Position numbers and translations under genes: made by a program. A DNA stretch of 64,000 nt, from contig RPFO01000103.1 in NCBI GenBank assembly GCA_009746045.1, positions 255,001 through 319,000 on the forward strand, read 5' to 3'. A model generated the notes under the pieces. It worked only from the letters and a program-made list of their open reading frames with translations. It was not told where the DNA came from and ran no database searches. This document shows, one piece after another, positions 10,390 through 48,527 of the stretch; position 1 is the first letter of the stretch, and every line of letters starts with the position of its first letter. The DNA comes from Mesostigma viride (lineage: Eukaryota; Streptophyta; Mesostigmatophyceae; Mesostigmatales; Mesostigmataceae).

Positions 10390-11166
10390 TGGCGAGCGAT
10401 TTTATCCCCTGCACAATTATGGTTTCCAGAGCAATCCACTTTTGGACCGTCCTATCCCGTTACTTAATAAGGGCGTGACTGCGAGGCGGGTGCCAATACA
10501 AAGGAAAGGAACCTGCTCCCCCTATACACAACGAGTAGGGAGGGCACCCTAGCTTCTCTCAATGCCACAAGTGGGAAGGCCACAGAGCGCTCTATCCGCA
10601 GCATGGCCGGTGCGGGTGCAACACTGTGGTTGCAATACAACCATGCAATACAATAGGTAGGCTGACACATAACTTGTTTCCTTATTCTTCTTATCTTAAC
10701 TTCTTTAATTTTATTTCTTCTTCTTTATCCTTTAACTCTTACTTATACTATCCCGTGCTACTTCTTTATGTATCATCATTCTCTTCTTTTACTTCTCACT
10801 GCATACATCCTTTCGCCTCTTTGAAGGTCGCGGCGTTGCTGCTGCTGGGCTGCAGCAATAGGTCGCGATCGTCAAGCTAGCTGGACCAGGGGGGGATCGC
10901 CGGCTTCTTGCGGCGAGAGAGGAACCGGACTCGGGCTGCGATGTCGCTGAAGGCCAATGGCGGGGGGGCAGCCTTGTCCCGTGGATGGGGCTGGCGGTAG
11001 GCGCCCTGCAACGTGTCATTCCTTGCAGCTCCATGCGCGCCAAGAGCTGGCCCCGGCCGAGCTCACCAAGAAGAGATTGAGTCTGGGGTCTCCCGGGGCT
11101 GTAGTATGTCGAAGCGCCTGAGGAAGTCCCGGCAGCGGCGGTGGTCGCATATCATTCACTTACTAT
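10390..11166. other. Non-coding stretch, no gene recognised
   Basis: It contains a long pyrimidine-rich patch (about 10674-10800) and then a GC-rich segment to about 11150. No domain is recognisable in any frame. The GC-rich part may be an old repeat, because it runs straight into a LINE insertion site. Confidence 0.4.
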
Positions 11167-11179
11167 ATGATACAAATTA

Positions 11180-11337
11180 TGCTCACGTAACGCTGTTACG
11201 TTTGAATGAATGAATGCATGAATGAATGAATGAATGAACGAACGAACGAACGAACAAACGAACGAACGAACGAACGAACGAACGAACGAACGAACGAACG
11301 AACGAACGAACGAACGAACGAACGAACGAACGAACGA

Positions 11338-11368
<31 letters not shown>

Positions 11369-11837
11369 GACGGACGGACGGACGGACGGACGGACGGACG
11401 GACGGACGGACGGACGGACGGACGGACGGACGGACGGACGGACGGACGGACGGACGGACGGACGGACGGACGGACGGACGGACGGACGGACGGACGGACG
11501 GACGGACGGACGGACGGACGGACGGACGGACGGACGGACGGACGGACGGACGGACGGACGGACGGACGGACGGACGGACGGACGGACGGACGGACGGACG
11601 AACGAACGAACGAACGAACGAACGAACGAACGAACGAACGAACGAACGAACGAACGAACGAACGAACGAACGAACGAACGAACGAACGAACGAACGAACG
11701 AACGAACGAACGAACGAACGAACGAACGAACGAACGAACGAACGAACGAACGAATGAATGAACGAACGAACGAATGAGCGAATGAACGAATGAATGAATG
11801 AACGAATGAACGAGTGAACGAATGAACGAATGAACGA
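11180..11837 (+). mobile_element. LINE 3' hairpin whose tail expanded into a (GAAC)n/(GGAC)n array
   Basis: The 13-base string atgatacaaatta is present at 11167-11179 and 11838-11850. Between the copies lies only a terminal hairpin (acgtaacgctgttacgt, about 11185-11201) followed by tetranucleotides. These run GAAT, then GAAC to about 11364, about 58 units of GGAC to about 11599, GAAC again to about 11754, and mixed GAAT/GAAC. The same hairpin type with other short tails is seen at 12925-12947 (minus), 43799-43840 and 44978-45036. All six frames are open through the array only because the unit has no stop codon. No protein should be inferred. Confidence 0.75.
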
Positions 11838-11850
11838 ATGATACAAATTA

Positions 11851-12550
11851 AAATTAAAACAAACGAGACAACTATCCCTGTCATAATGTTGTGCCATCAC
11901 TCCTTGCGAGTCATCTCCTGCAGTTAAGCCAGGAGGCTGACCGGGGGTGAGCCGGCCCGGTTCTTCTAGGACACCACATGTCTCATTGCTATATTGACCG
12001 CCAGAGCTGCTACCAAGTTCTAAGAATCTATCATGGGCACCTTCACTTCACGGGCCCCACCGCCATCACCTCACCCCACTTGCTGTAACCACCAAAAGAA
12101 AAGGTGTGTTAATTTGGAAACATATAATTATAACATACTACCGTAGTATGATAGTTGTCTCACTTAATAGCTCCAGTCCCCACCGTGTCCTAGGCATGAT
12201 TGATGCACTGGTATTGAAAAACAATTGCATTTGAAGCAATATGCAAATACTCGCTGCGATCCAGCATGAAGGGAGAAGGAAAGGCAACAGTCCTCACTGG
12301 CCTATTCCATCACACAAGGTACACACTGCCCTGTGGCTCGATAAAAGGGCCAATAGAAACCGACCACATTGGCCACACATGCAAAGCCTTATTAGAATCC
12401 TGGTTCCTCGGATGCCTAGCTGGCCACAACGCTTCGCAAGGGAATCCCAACAGTGGGGTCACTTTCCAATGAGACAAGAGCTACATTGAACTAAACCTCT
12501 GGAATCAATGAGTGGTTGGATTTGCAAAGCCTAGCAAGCAATCGATTGGA
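11851..12550. other. 3' flank of VPS52, no gene recognised
   Basis: No coding signal is seen. A gttgtctcactt string near 12150 matches the GAGACAAC-type element ends found elsewhere. The VPS52 polyadenylation region should lie here, on the minus strand, because the stop codon is at 12551-12553. Confidence 0.4.
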
Positions 12551-39917
<27,367 letters not shown>

Positions 39918-40879
39918 CGTTTATGTGGGCTCTGCTGTATCTCAAAAGTTGGGCGAAACTACAATGGCGCACCTCATAACAAATAACAACGGCAGGCTGC
40001 GTTTCAACAACCCGTTTGTACCGTTCACAACCTTCTTCGCGACTCAACTATGTCCCCACTGTCCATGCTGCGACGTCGTGCTACTTCATCATGCCCGCAC
40101 CGTGTGGCCGTTCTCAGTGAAAACCAGTGCCAGAGCCTCGCATTAGCCAGAACACCTCGGGTTCACAGAGGTGGAGGAAGGTCGAAATATATCCGCATTT
40201 TCTCCGCTGATAAGCCAGCGACTTAAACAAATCGGTCGTTCCCAATAACTGCAACCGTTTGCAGCCAACTATCAGCTGAGACCGGATTACTGATTGAATT
40301 ATGTGAAACAGGAGCGTGCTCCGATGGAGCATCGGACGCGTTTGTCTGTTGTCATGTCTTAGCTCGTCTCGTCCGCCATGAAAGCTGGTTGGTGTTGCCC
40401 GACGTTCCTACTGGTAGCAACATTTGCAGGAACGGTCGACCCAGGCAGGCCCCAAGTAGCGCGAGCATACGTGGCTGCCAATGAGCGCTCAATGGGCTAG
40501 AATGGGCTGCGGAAGGGCTGAGACCGTCATGCACGACCCGTGCTCATGGCACCGAAGCTGAACATTGCGGGCATCCGCAAACCGGGGTGATAGCAATTAG
40601 CAAAGCTATCAGCCCATCTGCAACTTAGCCCATTTCATCCATAAATCACGAATCGGCGTAAAAAACATGGTTATGGAGATGGCATTCCCGGTGCAGAGCC
40701 GCATACCACTAATGAATTGATAGGTGATCCTGCTCATACGTACGTGAAAACGCATCTATCAGGTGGTTCTTGTTTTCCTCGGCATTTGGGTCACGGCACG
40801 GTGCTGTGTTCAGCATTCACACTGGAAGCATGAGGGTATGACAGGCTACCGGAATTGGTTTGCTTTTGCGTAAGAGCTG
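39918..40879. promoter_or_regulatory. Divergent intergenic region between VPS52 and the HIT gene
   Basis: This 962-bp interval separates the VPS52 ATG (minus) from the HIT ATG (plus). It has no repeats or exons that I can recognise. By position it should hold both promoters. No TATA-type element could be assigned. Confidence 0.5.
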
Positions 40880-42262
40880 ATGTTTGGACGAAGCCTCCTT
40901 GCGTTAGGCCGGGCAAGAACGCTAATCGCTACCAAATGCAACGTTCAACCGATTTGCTGTGCTAGGGCCCTGCCGCTATCCAGGCCTGCCTCGCGCTGCT
41001 CGCAGCCAAGACGTTACAAAGCAAGTTACAGCACCCGCGTCGTATGCAGCAGTAACACCTCAAGGGCAACGATGGAAAACGTGAGTTGACGCGTGCAGTT
41101 CCTGTGTCAGCTCTCTTTACCATCTACTCAGCTTGGCTTATTTCTGTGGTGCCATTTACAGACAGTGGTGCGTGTGTGGCAGCAGAATAAACACCGTAGT
41201 GGTGCTACCAATCGGCAAGTTATTGCTTCACTCTGCCCCCTTATACCATAACCCCAAGCGATGACATCCTTCCTGCAGTTCCGTAGGGCTCTAGACGTGT
41301 TTGTGGCGTACTCCGATTCTCTGCTTCGCTGCCTTACAATCTGAATGCACCAACCTAAACCTCCAACCCTAGACCGTAAAACCTTCCACTCAGCACCGCG
41401 CAACCTGATGCAACGCCGACGTCGGCCCGGGCAGCACCAATGCACTTCTTTGGCCTCGATTACCTTTCCAACGGCTCGGGGCCTATCGCTAGACGTGTGT
41501 GTGGTGTGATTTTTCTTTCGTGCCCCCGCTGGCATTCCATCTCATGTGACTGATGAGAGTCATCCCAATTCACGCACTGTCAAATGTGCAAAGCTGACGT
41601 AAGCTCTCGCAGCATCCACCGTGCACCCCTCTGGGCATCAACCATCCATTGTTCACCCCATGCAGGATTTCCTCAGGGAGGAGCCCGACACCTTCATGTT
41701 CTCCCACTTCCCCATCCGGAAGAGCGAGGTCTTCTACGCGTCCAAAAACAGCCTTGCGCTCGTCAACCTCAAGCCTGTCGTCCCCGGGCATGTGCTCATC
41801 ATCCCCCGCCGCGTCGTCGCCCGGTTCAAGGACCTGACGCCCGAAGAGGTCGCCGACCTCTGGCAAACCGCGCAGCTGATTGGCCCCAAGCTGGAGTCCC
41901 ATTTCTGTGCCGAGTCCCTCACCATGGCGATTCAGGATGGGCCGGCCGCGGGCCAGACGGTGGCCCATGTGCATATCCACATCCTCCCCCGTCGCACGGG
42001 GGATTTCGAGAACAACGATGACGTTTATGGGGAAATTGATAGGAGTGACCAGCGGAGACAGATCGAGGGGAAGGAGCTGGGGGCGAACGGTAGCCGGCCA
42101 CGGGGGGAGTCTGGTGATAATGGCAAGGGTGGCGTGGTCGATGGGGAGGGGGTAAAGGAGCCGGTGGTTGTCCCTCTAGACTTGGACGCGGGGAAGAGGA
42201 AGACGCGGACGTTGGAGGAGATGGCGGAGGAAGCGGCGATTCTTCGCAAGCTGTTTGTATAG
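40880..42262 (+). CDS. FHIT-like histidine-triad hydrolase with N-terminal targeting peptide, two exons
   Basis: Exon 1 is 40880-41080 (ends ATGGAAAAC|gtgagt) and exon 2 is 41666-42262 (after caccccatgcag). They join in phase 0 to give 265 aa. HIT proteins of the FHIT branch hydrolyse diadenosine polyphosphates such as Ap3A through an active-site histidine. Visible motifs are FYASKNSLALVNLKPVVPGH with LIIPRRVVARF, then AIQDGPAAGQTVAHVHIHILPRR with the H-x-H-x-H triad, and then DDVYGEID. The first ~65 residues (MFGRSLLALGRARTLIATKC and on) are rich in R, S and A with few acids. This suggests a mitochondrial or plastid transit peptide, with a second Met (MEN) at the exon end as a possible cytosolic start. 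After about residue 170 there is a charged, G-rich linker before a short C-terminal helix (LEEMAEEAAILRKLFV). Confidence 0.9.
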
Positions 42263-42754
42263 GACTTATAGCGTGTTGTTTAATACTGGTGCGTTGTTTA
42301 AAAACTGTATTAAGGGAGACAGCGGCGTACTTGTTTGTAAAGCGCATCGTGTATTTGTAGCACATCACTGAGACAACCAGCGCATGCCCAACAGATGTTG
42401 TACATATAGCGTTGGTGAGAAATACACGTCTCTTCTCACCAACCAAGAGGCTGCTTGCCTCGGGTGCATGGGTTACTACTGGTTGCATTCTTGCATTAAG
42501 TGAGGCAACTATTCCTTGCATGCTCCATATTTGTATTAAGGAGACCGTTTTGTACGTGCAATATTTGAAAGCTAGCGTTTGATGCTTTCTGATCTGACGA
42601 CAATATTTGAAAGTTGCTGGGGCAATACTTGTTAGTCGCTGGCCAAGTGTACCTGCAGCAGCTGTGGTTATGCAAGCTTTTCTAGATGCAGGTGAAGTGT
42701 GGTTGCCTAGGCGGCTGACCAGTCCATCTGTGCTGCCACCGGACTAGAGCTCAT
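42263..42754. other. 3' flank of the HIT gene
   Basis: No exon is seen. A gagacaaccagcgcatgccc string near 42371 is a short remnant of the SINE-like family. Confidence 0.4.
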
Positions 42755-42860
42755 GCCACCCAATTATTTAATTAATTAGCAAATGAATTGCTTAGTTATA
42801 GTTAAACACGTGCGCTCGATCCCGTTGGGATCGAGTCACGGAGCACCAGCTAGAGGGCTT
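42755..42860 (-). repeat. LINE-type 3' end with hairpin
   Basis: On the minus strand, ctccgtgactcgatcccaac then gggatcgagcg forms a strong hairpin followed by A/T-rich tail sequence (tttaactataactaa, then aattaattaaat). It resembles 56262-56330. Confidence 0.5.
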
Positions 42861-43009
42861 TTAATCCCTGAGTGTGCACAGCGGGCAGGGGGCAGAGACC
42901 CCCCCAGCTTCCCTCAGGCGATCACGATCCTGTAACTGGTTGCATGCATTGATCGAGCTGAGCTTTTAATGAAAATCCATTATGGTTTAGAGATAAGAGC
43001 TGAGTATCA

Positions 43010-43156
43010 AGGAGAACCAACGCAGGCCAGAAATCGGGAGAATCCGGACCATGATGGTAGCTCGAGCCTGCCGTGATCTTTTCCACATTTTCGAGTCGAT
43101 CGTTCAGGATGATGAATATGAATGAAGATGGAAATGTGTAGCCTTGTGCATTGAAA
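43010..43156 (+). repeat. SINE-like repeat copy, plus orientation
   Basis: It starts with ccaacgcaggccagaaatcg and runs through caggatgatgaatatgaat to ccttgtgcattgaaattg, then into the pentanucleotide array. It is the inverted partner of 43430-43710. Confidence 0.65.
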
Positions 43157-43429
43157 TTGAACTGAACTGAATTGAATTGAATTGAATTGAATTGAATTGA
43201 ATTGAATTGAATTGAATTGAATTGAATTGAATTGAATTGAATTGAATTGAATTGAATTGAATTGAATTGAATTGAATTGAATTGAATTGAATTGAATTGA
43301 ATTGAATTGAATTGAATTGAATTGAATTGAATTGAATTGAATTGAATTGAATTGAATTGAATTGAATTGAATTGAATTGAATTGAATTGAATTGAATTGA
43401 ATTGAATTGAATTGAATTGAATTGAATTG
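43157..43429. repeat. (ATTGA)n pentanucleotide array, about 55 units
   Basis: A pure run between two SINE-like copies in opposite orientation. The right copy ends in gtggtgttcc plus (aattc)n on the minus strand, so the array probably grew from that copy's tail. Confidence 0.95.
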
Positions 43430-43710
43430 GAACACCACCACTAGACACTCCCGGCCAGTTAGGCTCGAAACACACGCCCTGATCATGCAAGCAAGCTGTT
43501 TCCGGCCCCACCGTCTAGGTCATCTAGTCGCTCTACACATAAGCAAGCCATAATTTCAATGCACAAGGATACACATTTCCATCACCATTCATCTTCATCA
43601 TCCTGAACGACTCGAACACGCGGACAAGATAACGGCAGGCTCGAGCTACCATAGTCCGGATTCTCCCGATTTCTGGCCTGCGCTGGTTGTTTCCTAATAA
43701 CTCAGTTGGG
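43430..43710 (-). repeat. SINE-like repeat, longest copy (~280 bp)
   Basis: On the minus strand it runs from gaaacaaccagcgcaggcc through cctagacggtggggccggaa and tttcgagcctaactggccgg to gtggtgttcc, then the pentanucleotide tail. The tttcgagcc string weakly resembles a tRNA B-box. That would suit a tRNA-derived SINE, but I cannot show it. Confidence 0.6.
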
Positions 43711-44580
43711 AGTATATGTAGCACATATCCTGTAACTAGGACCTAGATAGCTTAGACCATCCATTCCATCCCATGTCCCCCTCCCACTGAGGACTTATGC
43801 TCACGTGACGCAGTCACGTGTCTATTAATAATTAATTAATAATAATATCCCTGAGAAGGGGCATATGGCTAAACTCTGGGCTACTTCCTGCAAGGGTAGG
43901 GTGTAAACTACACCTACTCGATCTGGGTGCACAAAGTGCATGCACCGCGCACCACTATTCATGACTATCCTAGCACCTACTGAAAGGCGCTGGCATACGG
44001 GGGGAAGATCAGCTTGGCTATACAAAGGCGAGCTAGGGCATGGCTTCTCAGCAGAGAGTAACTCCCTTCGTGGGCACGGCATAACTAAATAAAGCTGGGC
44101 ATCATCTGGTGTGCGGCACATCATAGACACACATGTACATGCCGGACTACATAATGCTCATGCATCAGCTAGTATAGTGCCTGTATAGTAGGCGTACATG
44201 TACAAGGCCACGGTGGCTAGGCCTGACTATTCTACACTACTACTACTGTATGTCTGTATTCCCCTAAGCTGGGGCGTCTGGAGTCGCTGGGGCCGCGGGG
44301 GTCGCGTGCCAGGGCTTGTGGCCGATGTAGATGGCCGTCCCCTTCCAGTACACCGGCTTCCCCGCCGTGGTCTGCCGGAGCTGGAGGTAGGTCGGCCATA
44401 GCTCCCGTCGCTGTTGTTGCTGCGCCAGGGTCAAGTCGTCGTCCAGGGTGAAGGAGTCTTCTCGAGCCGCTTGCGCACGGCGTCTGAGAAAAGAAATCTT
44501 GTCCGCCGTCTGAGAAGAAGGGAGGGCGCCCCTGCCTTACCGCGTGAGCGGGGAAGGCGGTGGGCGACCAGCTTGATCTC
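43696..44580 (-). mobile_element. Second ORF1-only LINE-like element, with a nested LINE end
   Basis: On the minus strand it holds the ORF1 C-terminus (about 44450-44268, FTLDDDLTLAQQQ…KPVYWKGTAIYIGHKPW, stop), a 3' UTR homologous to 7436-7860, and the terminal motif gctacatatactcccaac at about 43715-43700. A ~125-bp LINE end in plus orientation (about 43731-43850, hairpin cacgtgacgcagtcacgtg plus attaatta tail) interrupts the UTR. atatcc on each side is a likely short duplication. Confidence 0.7.
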
Positions 44581-44639
44581 ACCAAATTAAAAAGGCGCCC
44601 ATGCGATCAATTAAAGATTTCTCTCTCAAACGCCTGTGC

Positions 44640-44830
44640 AGGCGGCATTGAAATTATCAAGGAGACAACCAGCGCAGGCCAGAAATCGGGAGAAATGAAA
44701 TTATGGCTGGCTAACGTGTAGAGCAACTAGATGACCTAGACGGTGGGGCCGGAAACAGCTTGCTTGAGCAGGGCGTGTGTTTCGAGCCTAACTGGCCGGG
44801 AGTGGCTAGTGGTGAGCACCATTGCTGCGA
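44640..44830 (+). repeat. SINE-like repeat copy with internal deletion
   Basis: It starts with gagacaaccagcgcaggcc and jumps from tcgggaga to aatgaaattatggct. It then matches the rest of the family (cctagacggtggggccggaa, tttcgagcctaactggccgg). Confidence 0.65.
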
Positions 44831-44974
44831 TCGCTCTCCCACCATTTACGAGGAAATACCCACATGATGCCGAGTATGCATATTTAGCTGGTTGTCTCCT
44901 TGCTTTTTAATTTTTTTTTACGTGGGACAACTTTCCCTGGACGCATCCGGCGTTCCAGTCGTGTAAGGACTGCC

Positions 44975-45036
44975 TGCTCACGTGACGCAGTCACGTGTCT
45001 ATTAATTATCTAATTAATTAATTAATCTGTGTATCA
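44975..45036 (+). repeat. LINE 3'-end hairpin plus (attaatta)n tail
   Basis: gctcacgtgacgcagtcacg at about 44979, then tctattaattatctaatta. It has the same terminus as at 43799. Confidence 0.6.
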
Positions 45037-45139
45037 TCTGCCTTAATATTATAGACAAACCAGGATCGAGGCTGCCCGGGCGTGAGCCCGTCACGGCTAG
45101 CTAGGGTAGCACATGTCCATGCCGAGTCTATCACGAAAA

Positions 45140-46313
45140 TGTCACGGACGCGAGCTATGTCATCCGGGCACCCACTATGCACAATACCGGTGACGTGCGC
45201 AAGGAATTTGTTTTCTGCGCATTTTCGACAAAGGCTAGTGACCGGGGGGGGGACACTAGCACTTGCAGCATAAGAGCGGACGAAAGTGCACGTGCGCGCG
45301 CGCCGGGCCAGGCACGGCTGGGCGCGCAGCACTGACGCACTTGAGCGGACGGCAGCACAAGTGCGCAGCGTCGAGAGGATCATACGCGAGTTATAGTGGA
45401 CAGCTGGAGCTGGAGCTGGAGCTGGAGCTGGAGCTGGAGCTGGACTGCTGGACTTCAACAGCGCCGAGGCTATTGACAGGCCAGGTGTCTTTGTGGTGTA
45501 GAATAGCGGGTCAACGTTATGAGGACTGGACAGAAAATGGAAAAGGACAATTTGCGGTGCGGAGCCAGATCGCTGGAATGAATGCGAAATCGCTGGCAGC
45601 CCTACAAAGGGATTTCTTCTAGAAAGGAAAGATTAGAAGCAATGTTTGCTGGGCCACTCACACGCAAGGTGTGAGCGTGCAGATTGTTTGAAGGATATTA
45701 TGCTTCGACCTTGGTGGTCGTGACTAAATGCCGGACATTCCCAGGGACAGAAATGCCGGAGCCTCTAGGAGATGAGATCGGCAACAGGGTAGCAATTTAG
45801 ATTTGTCGGGATGCCTTCCTGTTTTTGTTGGCATGTGTGGTAGTAAGCCAGGACGGCAACTGGAATGCGGTTTCTGTTTGCATGGTTCAGGCAGCAAGAT
45901 AGTTTTGGCATTCCTGGCTGGACTGACAAGTGTGGCGTGTGTCATGCGTGTGGCATGACGAATGGTTTGATTCATAGTCGAAGAGGACTCTCACGTAGCG
46001 TGTAGTCTCTTCGAGTCTCTCGTTAGTGGCCTTCGTGTTTCTCCCTTTCCTTGGGAGCAAGGCCGGTAGCATGTCATGGAGCGCTGCCTAACTGCGGGCT
46101 CGTGAGCATGGAGTGCATCGATATTGAGACTATCAACGTGTTGTAATTGTATTAACTTTCTCAATAAATTCCGCATGTGCGGCTTCATCATCAGACTGTG
46201 CAAAGTGTGTGTTGTGAAAACATTGTTCTATATCAGGGGAGGAAAAAGCATTAAGGTGGTCATCAGGCACGAGGGACAATTCCTTGTCCTCGGCTGAGAA
46301 CCTCCTTTCGTTA
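45140..46313 (+). repeat. 5' LTR
   Basis: It starts tgtcacggacgcgag and ends cctttcgtta. It contains (ctggag)6 at about 45408-45444 and an AATAAA-like taattgtattaactttctc then aataaatt near 46160. It matches 54568-55739 with only scattered differences. Confidence 0.85.
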
Positions 46314-46547
46314 CTCGAAGAGACTACCCGGTAGTCTGCTTCCTTCTGTTCGAAGCCAAGACGTTGGCTTTAGTGTTTATCAACCATCAGCAGTACAGGG
46401 AACGGCCTGGCTGACAGTTTGTAAAGGAAGTGTCTTGAGACAGATTTTAAGAAAATAGAACTAGCCAGAATTTGCTGGCTCTTGTCTTTTTCTGGCAGGC
46501 TAACCTAGGCTTGTTGGTTCTTGTTTTGCCCATCGGTCAGCTGGTGC
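46314..46547 (+). other. Leader between 5' LTR and gag
   Basis: Untranslated leader. I did not find a convincing tRNA primer-binding site next to the LTR. ggtagtctgcttccttctg and a gctggc repeat occur but suggest nothing specific. Confidence 0.4.
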
Positions 46548-48527
46548 ATGCCACTGACGCGAGCGCAGACTCGAGCCATGGCGGATGCAAATAGAGCAGA
46601 TGCCAACACGTCCGCTCCGGGGTCGAATGGCGGGATTCCTCCCGCCGTACCCGCAGTGGGTGAGAGTCGCGACCAAGAAGCGCCGCTGAGTATGGTGGCG
46701 CTGTTCGCGCAGATGCAAGCGCAGATGCAGCAACAGTCGCAACAGTTGCAGCAGCAACTGGCGCTGCAGATGCGGGAAGTGACCGACAGATTGGTGGCCG
46801 TAGAGGGTCGTCATCTGCAGTCCACACCATGGGACGGGCAGGCATCGATGCCGGGCCCAAGTGGTGTTGCCGCGGAGCCGAGGGAGCGGGACCAGCCGCC
46901 AACCTCAGGTAATGCGGCGGGAAGGGCTCCGATGGAACCGGGGGTTTTGGCTGGGTCGCTAACCCAACACGACTTGCTTGGTGAGGCGGATGGTCAGCCA
47001 CGGGGCGAGTATACGCTGGCGCCCAGGCGCCTGCCTTTCGATCAAGCGCGAGACGGATTGCACGAGGAGAACGGGGCAGGGCTGGCGCGCGCGATGGACC
47101 CACGCAGGGGTGCACCAGGACGCATGCTGCCAGGCGGGGTCTCAATTCCGTTTGGGCGAGGCGGTGGGGCGCTGACCGGCGGGTCGACTGCACGGTGGTC
47201 AAGTGTGCCAATCGGGCGCATTCCGCCCATGGAGGACATAACCACGCCGCTGGCTTTCCGAGTACGGGAGGCAGCACGCCCAAGCACGCTGGCGCAGGGA
47301 CGCGCAGCTCAGCGACCGCCGGAGGATGCCGATGGGGTGCAGTACCCGCAAAGGGTGCGCCTCATACCTGAAGGCGCGAAGATGCCCACCCTACCACGGG
47401 TGGACATGCGCGAGAAGTTCTCCACAACCGGCAATCTGGCCACGCTGGCGCAGGCCTACAACGCGTACAAGTCATGGATTGATCTGCAATACATGACTAC
47501 GCAAGGCGCTGTAATGCATGAGTTTGTGATGAACAACATGCATTTCTTCTTTCACGGCCTTACGCTGAGGCGAGTGGCTAGGCTGGTGGAGCAGTGGAGA
47601 GAGGTCTCGCTGTACACGCGTCACACGGACGTGTGGTTCGGCTTCGACGGGCGTGGCCAGCCCGACTATGACAACATCATGTATGGTGTCGACCCTGCCG
47701 AGGAACTGTGGGGCCTCCTTCGCCAGGAATACCCGGTGGAGACCATCAAGGCAGAGCGTGAGTGGCGCAGTTTCAAGATAGCCGAGGGTGAAACCCCGGA
47801 GCAATCTTACGAGCGCCTCATGGAGTTCGCCGGCGAAGTGGAGGACTGGTCCGAAAAGCTGGCGTGTCAGAAATGGCTGCAAGCGCTAGGCTCCAAGGAG
47901 ATGGAGCTGCCCACGCCGCCCAACGGCCAGCCGTGGCGATTGCGGTCACTGTGCATTGAGGTCAGGGCCATGATGCGACGACACGCGCAAGGCCGGATCT
48001 CGGTAAGCACGGTGGTGGCCGAGCTGCAGGCCAAGGTCGACGCGCTGACCAAGGCCAAGTCGGGTGAGTCGTCTGCCACAAGACAAGCGCGCCCGCAAGG
48101 CGGCCACGGTGCTAGCAGGAACCAAGGGGGGTCTCGCAACGCCTCATCGCATGATGCAACCCAGGGTAACGCCGCTGGCGGCAACAAGGACGCTGCCGCT
48201 CCGCCGACGCGAGCTGGGGGGGGCACGTCCTCACAGACGGGTAGGACGGATGCGCGCAAATCGGGCTGCTTCCTGTGCGGTCAGGATGGGCACATCAAAC
48301 GTGATTGTCCCAAGGCGTGTAAGAAGTCACACCCGGCAACGGTCCGCACCCATCTGGCGGGGCAGTGCCCAGCGCCGGGGGTGCACTTTGCGGACGTGGA
48401 GGACAAGAAGGTGGACGCGGGGGTGGTCATCATTCAGCCGACGGGCGAGGCGGGGGGCGTGAAAGGGAGGATGGGGGATCGCAGGTTCAATACAGGGACG
48501 AGGACTTCTGGCGGCCAGCCGACGTGA
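46548..48527 (+). CDS. Gag polyprotein (capsid and CCHC nucleocapsid)
   Basis: Gag forms the virus-like particle. The frame is open from 46521, with first ATG at 46548 (MPLTRAQTRAMADANR) and a second at 46578; I use 46548 (659 aa). The N-terminal third is A/G/Q-rich with a QMQAQMQQQSQQLQQQL run. A capsid-like helical region follows (LAQAYNAYKSWIDLQYM; VDPAEELWGLLRQEY; AEREWRSFKIAEGETPEQSY; KLACQKWLQALGSKEMELP), typical of Gypsy retrotransposon gag. The zinc knuckle CFLCGQDGHIKRDC (48268-48307) is complete. The frame stops at 48527 while the protease frame, one base back, is already open. A G GGG GGC heptamer at 48452-48458, in register with gag codons, could promote -1 frameshifting. Confidence 0.88.
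   Translation: MPLTRAQTRAMADANRADANTSAPGSNGGIPPAVPAVGESRDQEAPLSMVALFAQMQAQMQQQSQQLQQQLALQMREVTDRLVAVEGRHLQSTPWDGQASMPGPSGVAAEPRERDQPPTSGNAAGRAPMEPGVLAGSLTQHDLLGEADGQPRGEYTLAPRRLPFDQARDGLHEENGAGLARAMDPRRGAPGRMLPGGVSIPFGRGGGALTGGSTARWSSVPIGRIPPMEDITTPLAFRVREAARPSTLAQGRAAQRPPEDADGVQYPQRVRLIPEGAKMPTLPRVDMREKFSTTGNLATLAQAYNAYKSWIDLQYMTTQGAVMHEFVMNNMHFFFHGLTLRRVARLVEQWREVSLYTRHTDVWFGFDGRGQPDYDNIMYGVDPAEELWGLLRQEYPVETIKAEREWRSFKIAEGETPEQSYERLMEFAGEVEDWSEKLACQKWLQALGSKEMELPTPPNGQPWRLRSLCIEVRAMMRRHAQGRISVSTVVAELQAKVDALTKAKSGESSATRQARPQGGHGASRNQGGSRNASSHDATQGNAAGGNKDAAAPPTRAGGGTSSQTGRTDARKSGCFLCGQDGHIKRDCPKACKKSHPATVRTHLAGQCPAPGVHFADVEDKKVDAGVVIIQPTGEAGGVKGRMGDRRFNTGTRTSGGQPT

Noticed and set aside
11183-11900. 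Long open frames on both strands (RSFV/RPSV and NERT/DGRT repeats)
   Set aside because: Open only because the tetranucleotide lacks stop codons. No flanking coding sequence or splice structure.
43007-43511. NSIQF repeat protein
   Set aside because: Translation of the ATTGA array between two SINE-like repeats.
46521-46547. Extending gag to 46521
   Set aside because: No ATG there. The first ATG in frame is at 46548.
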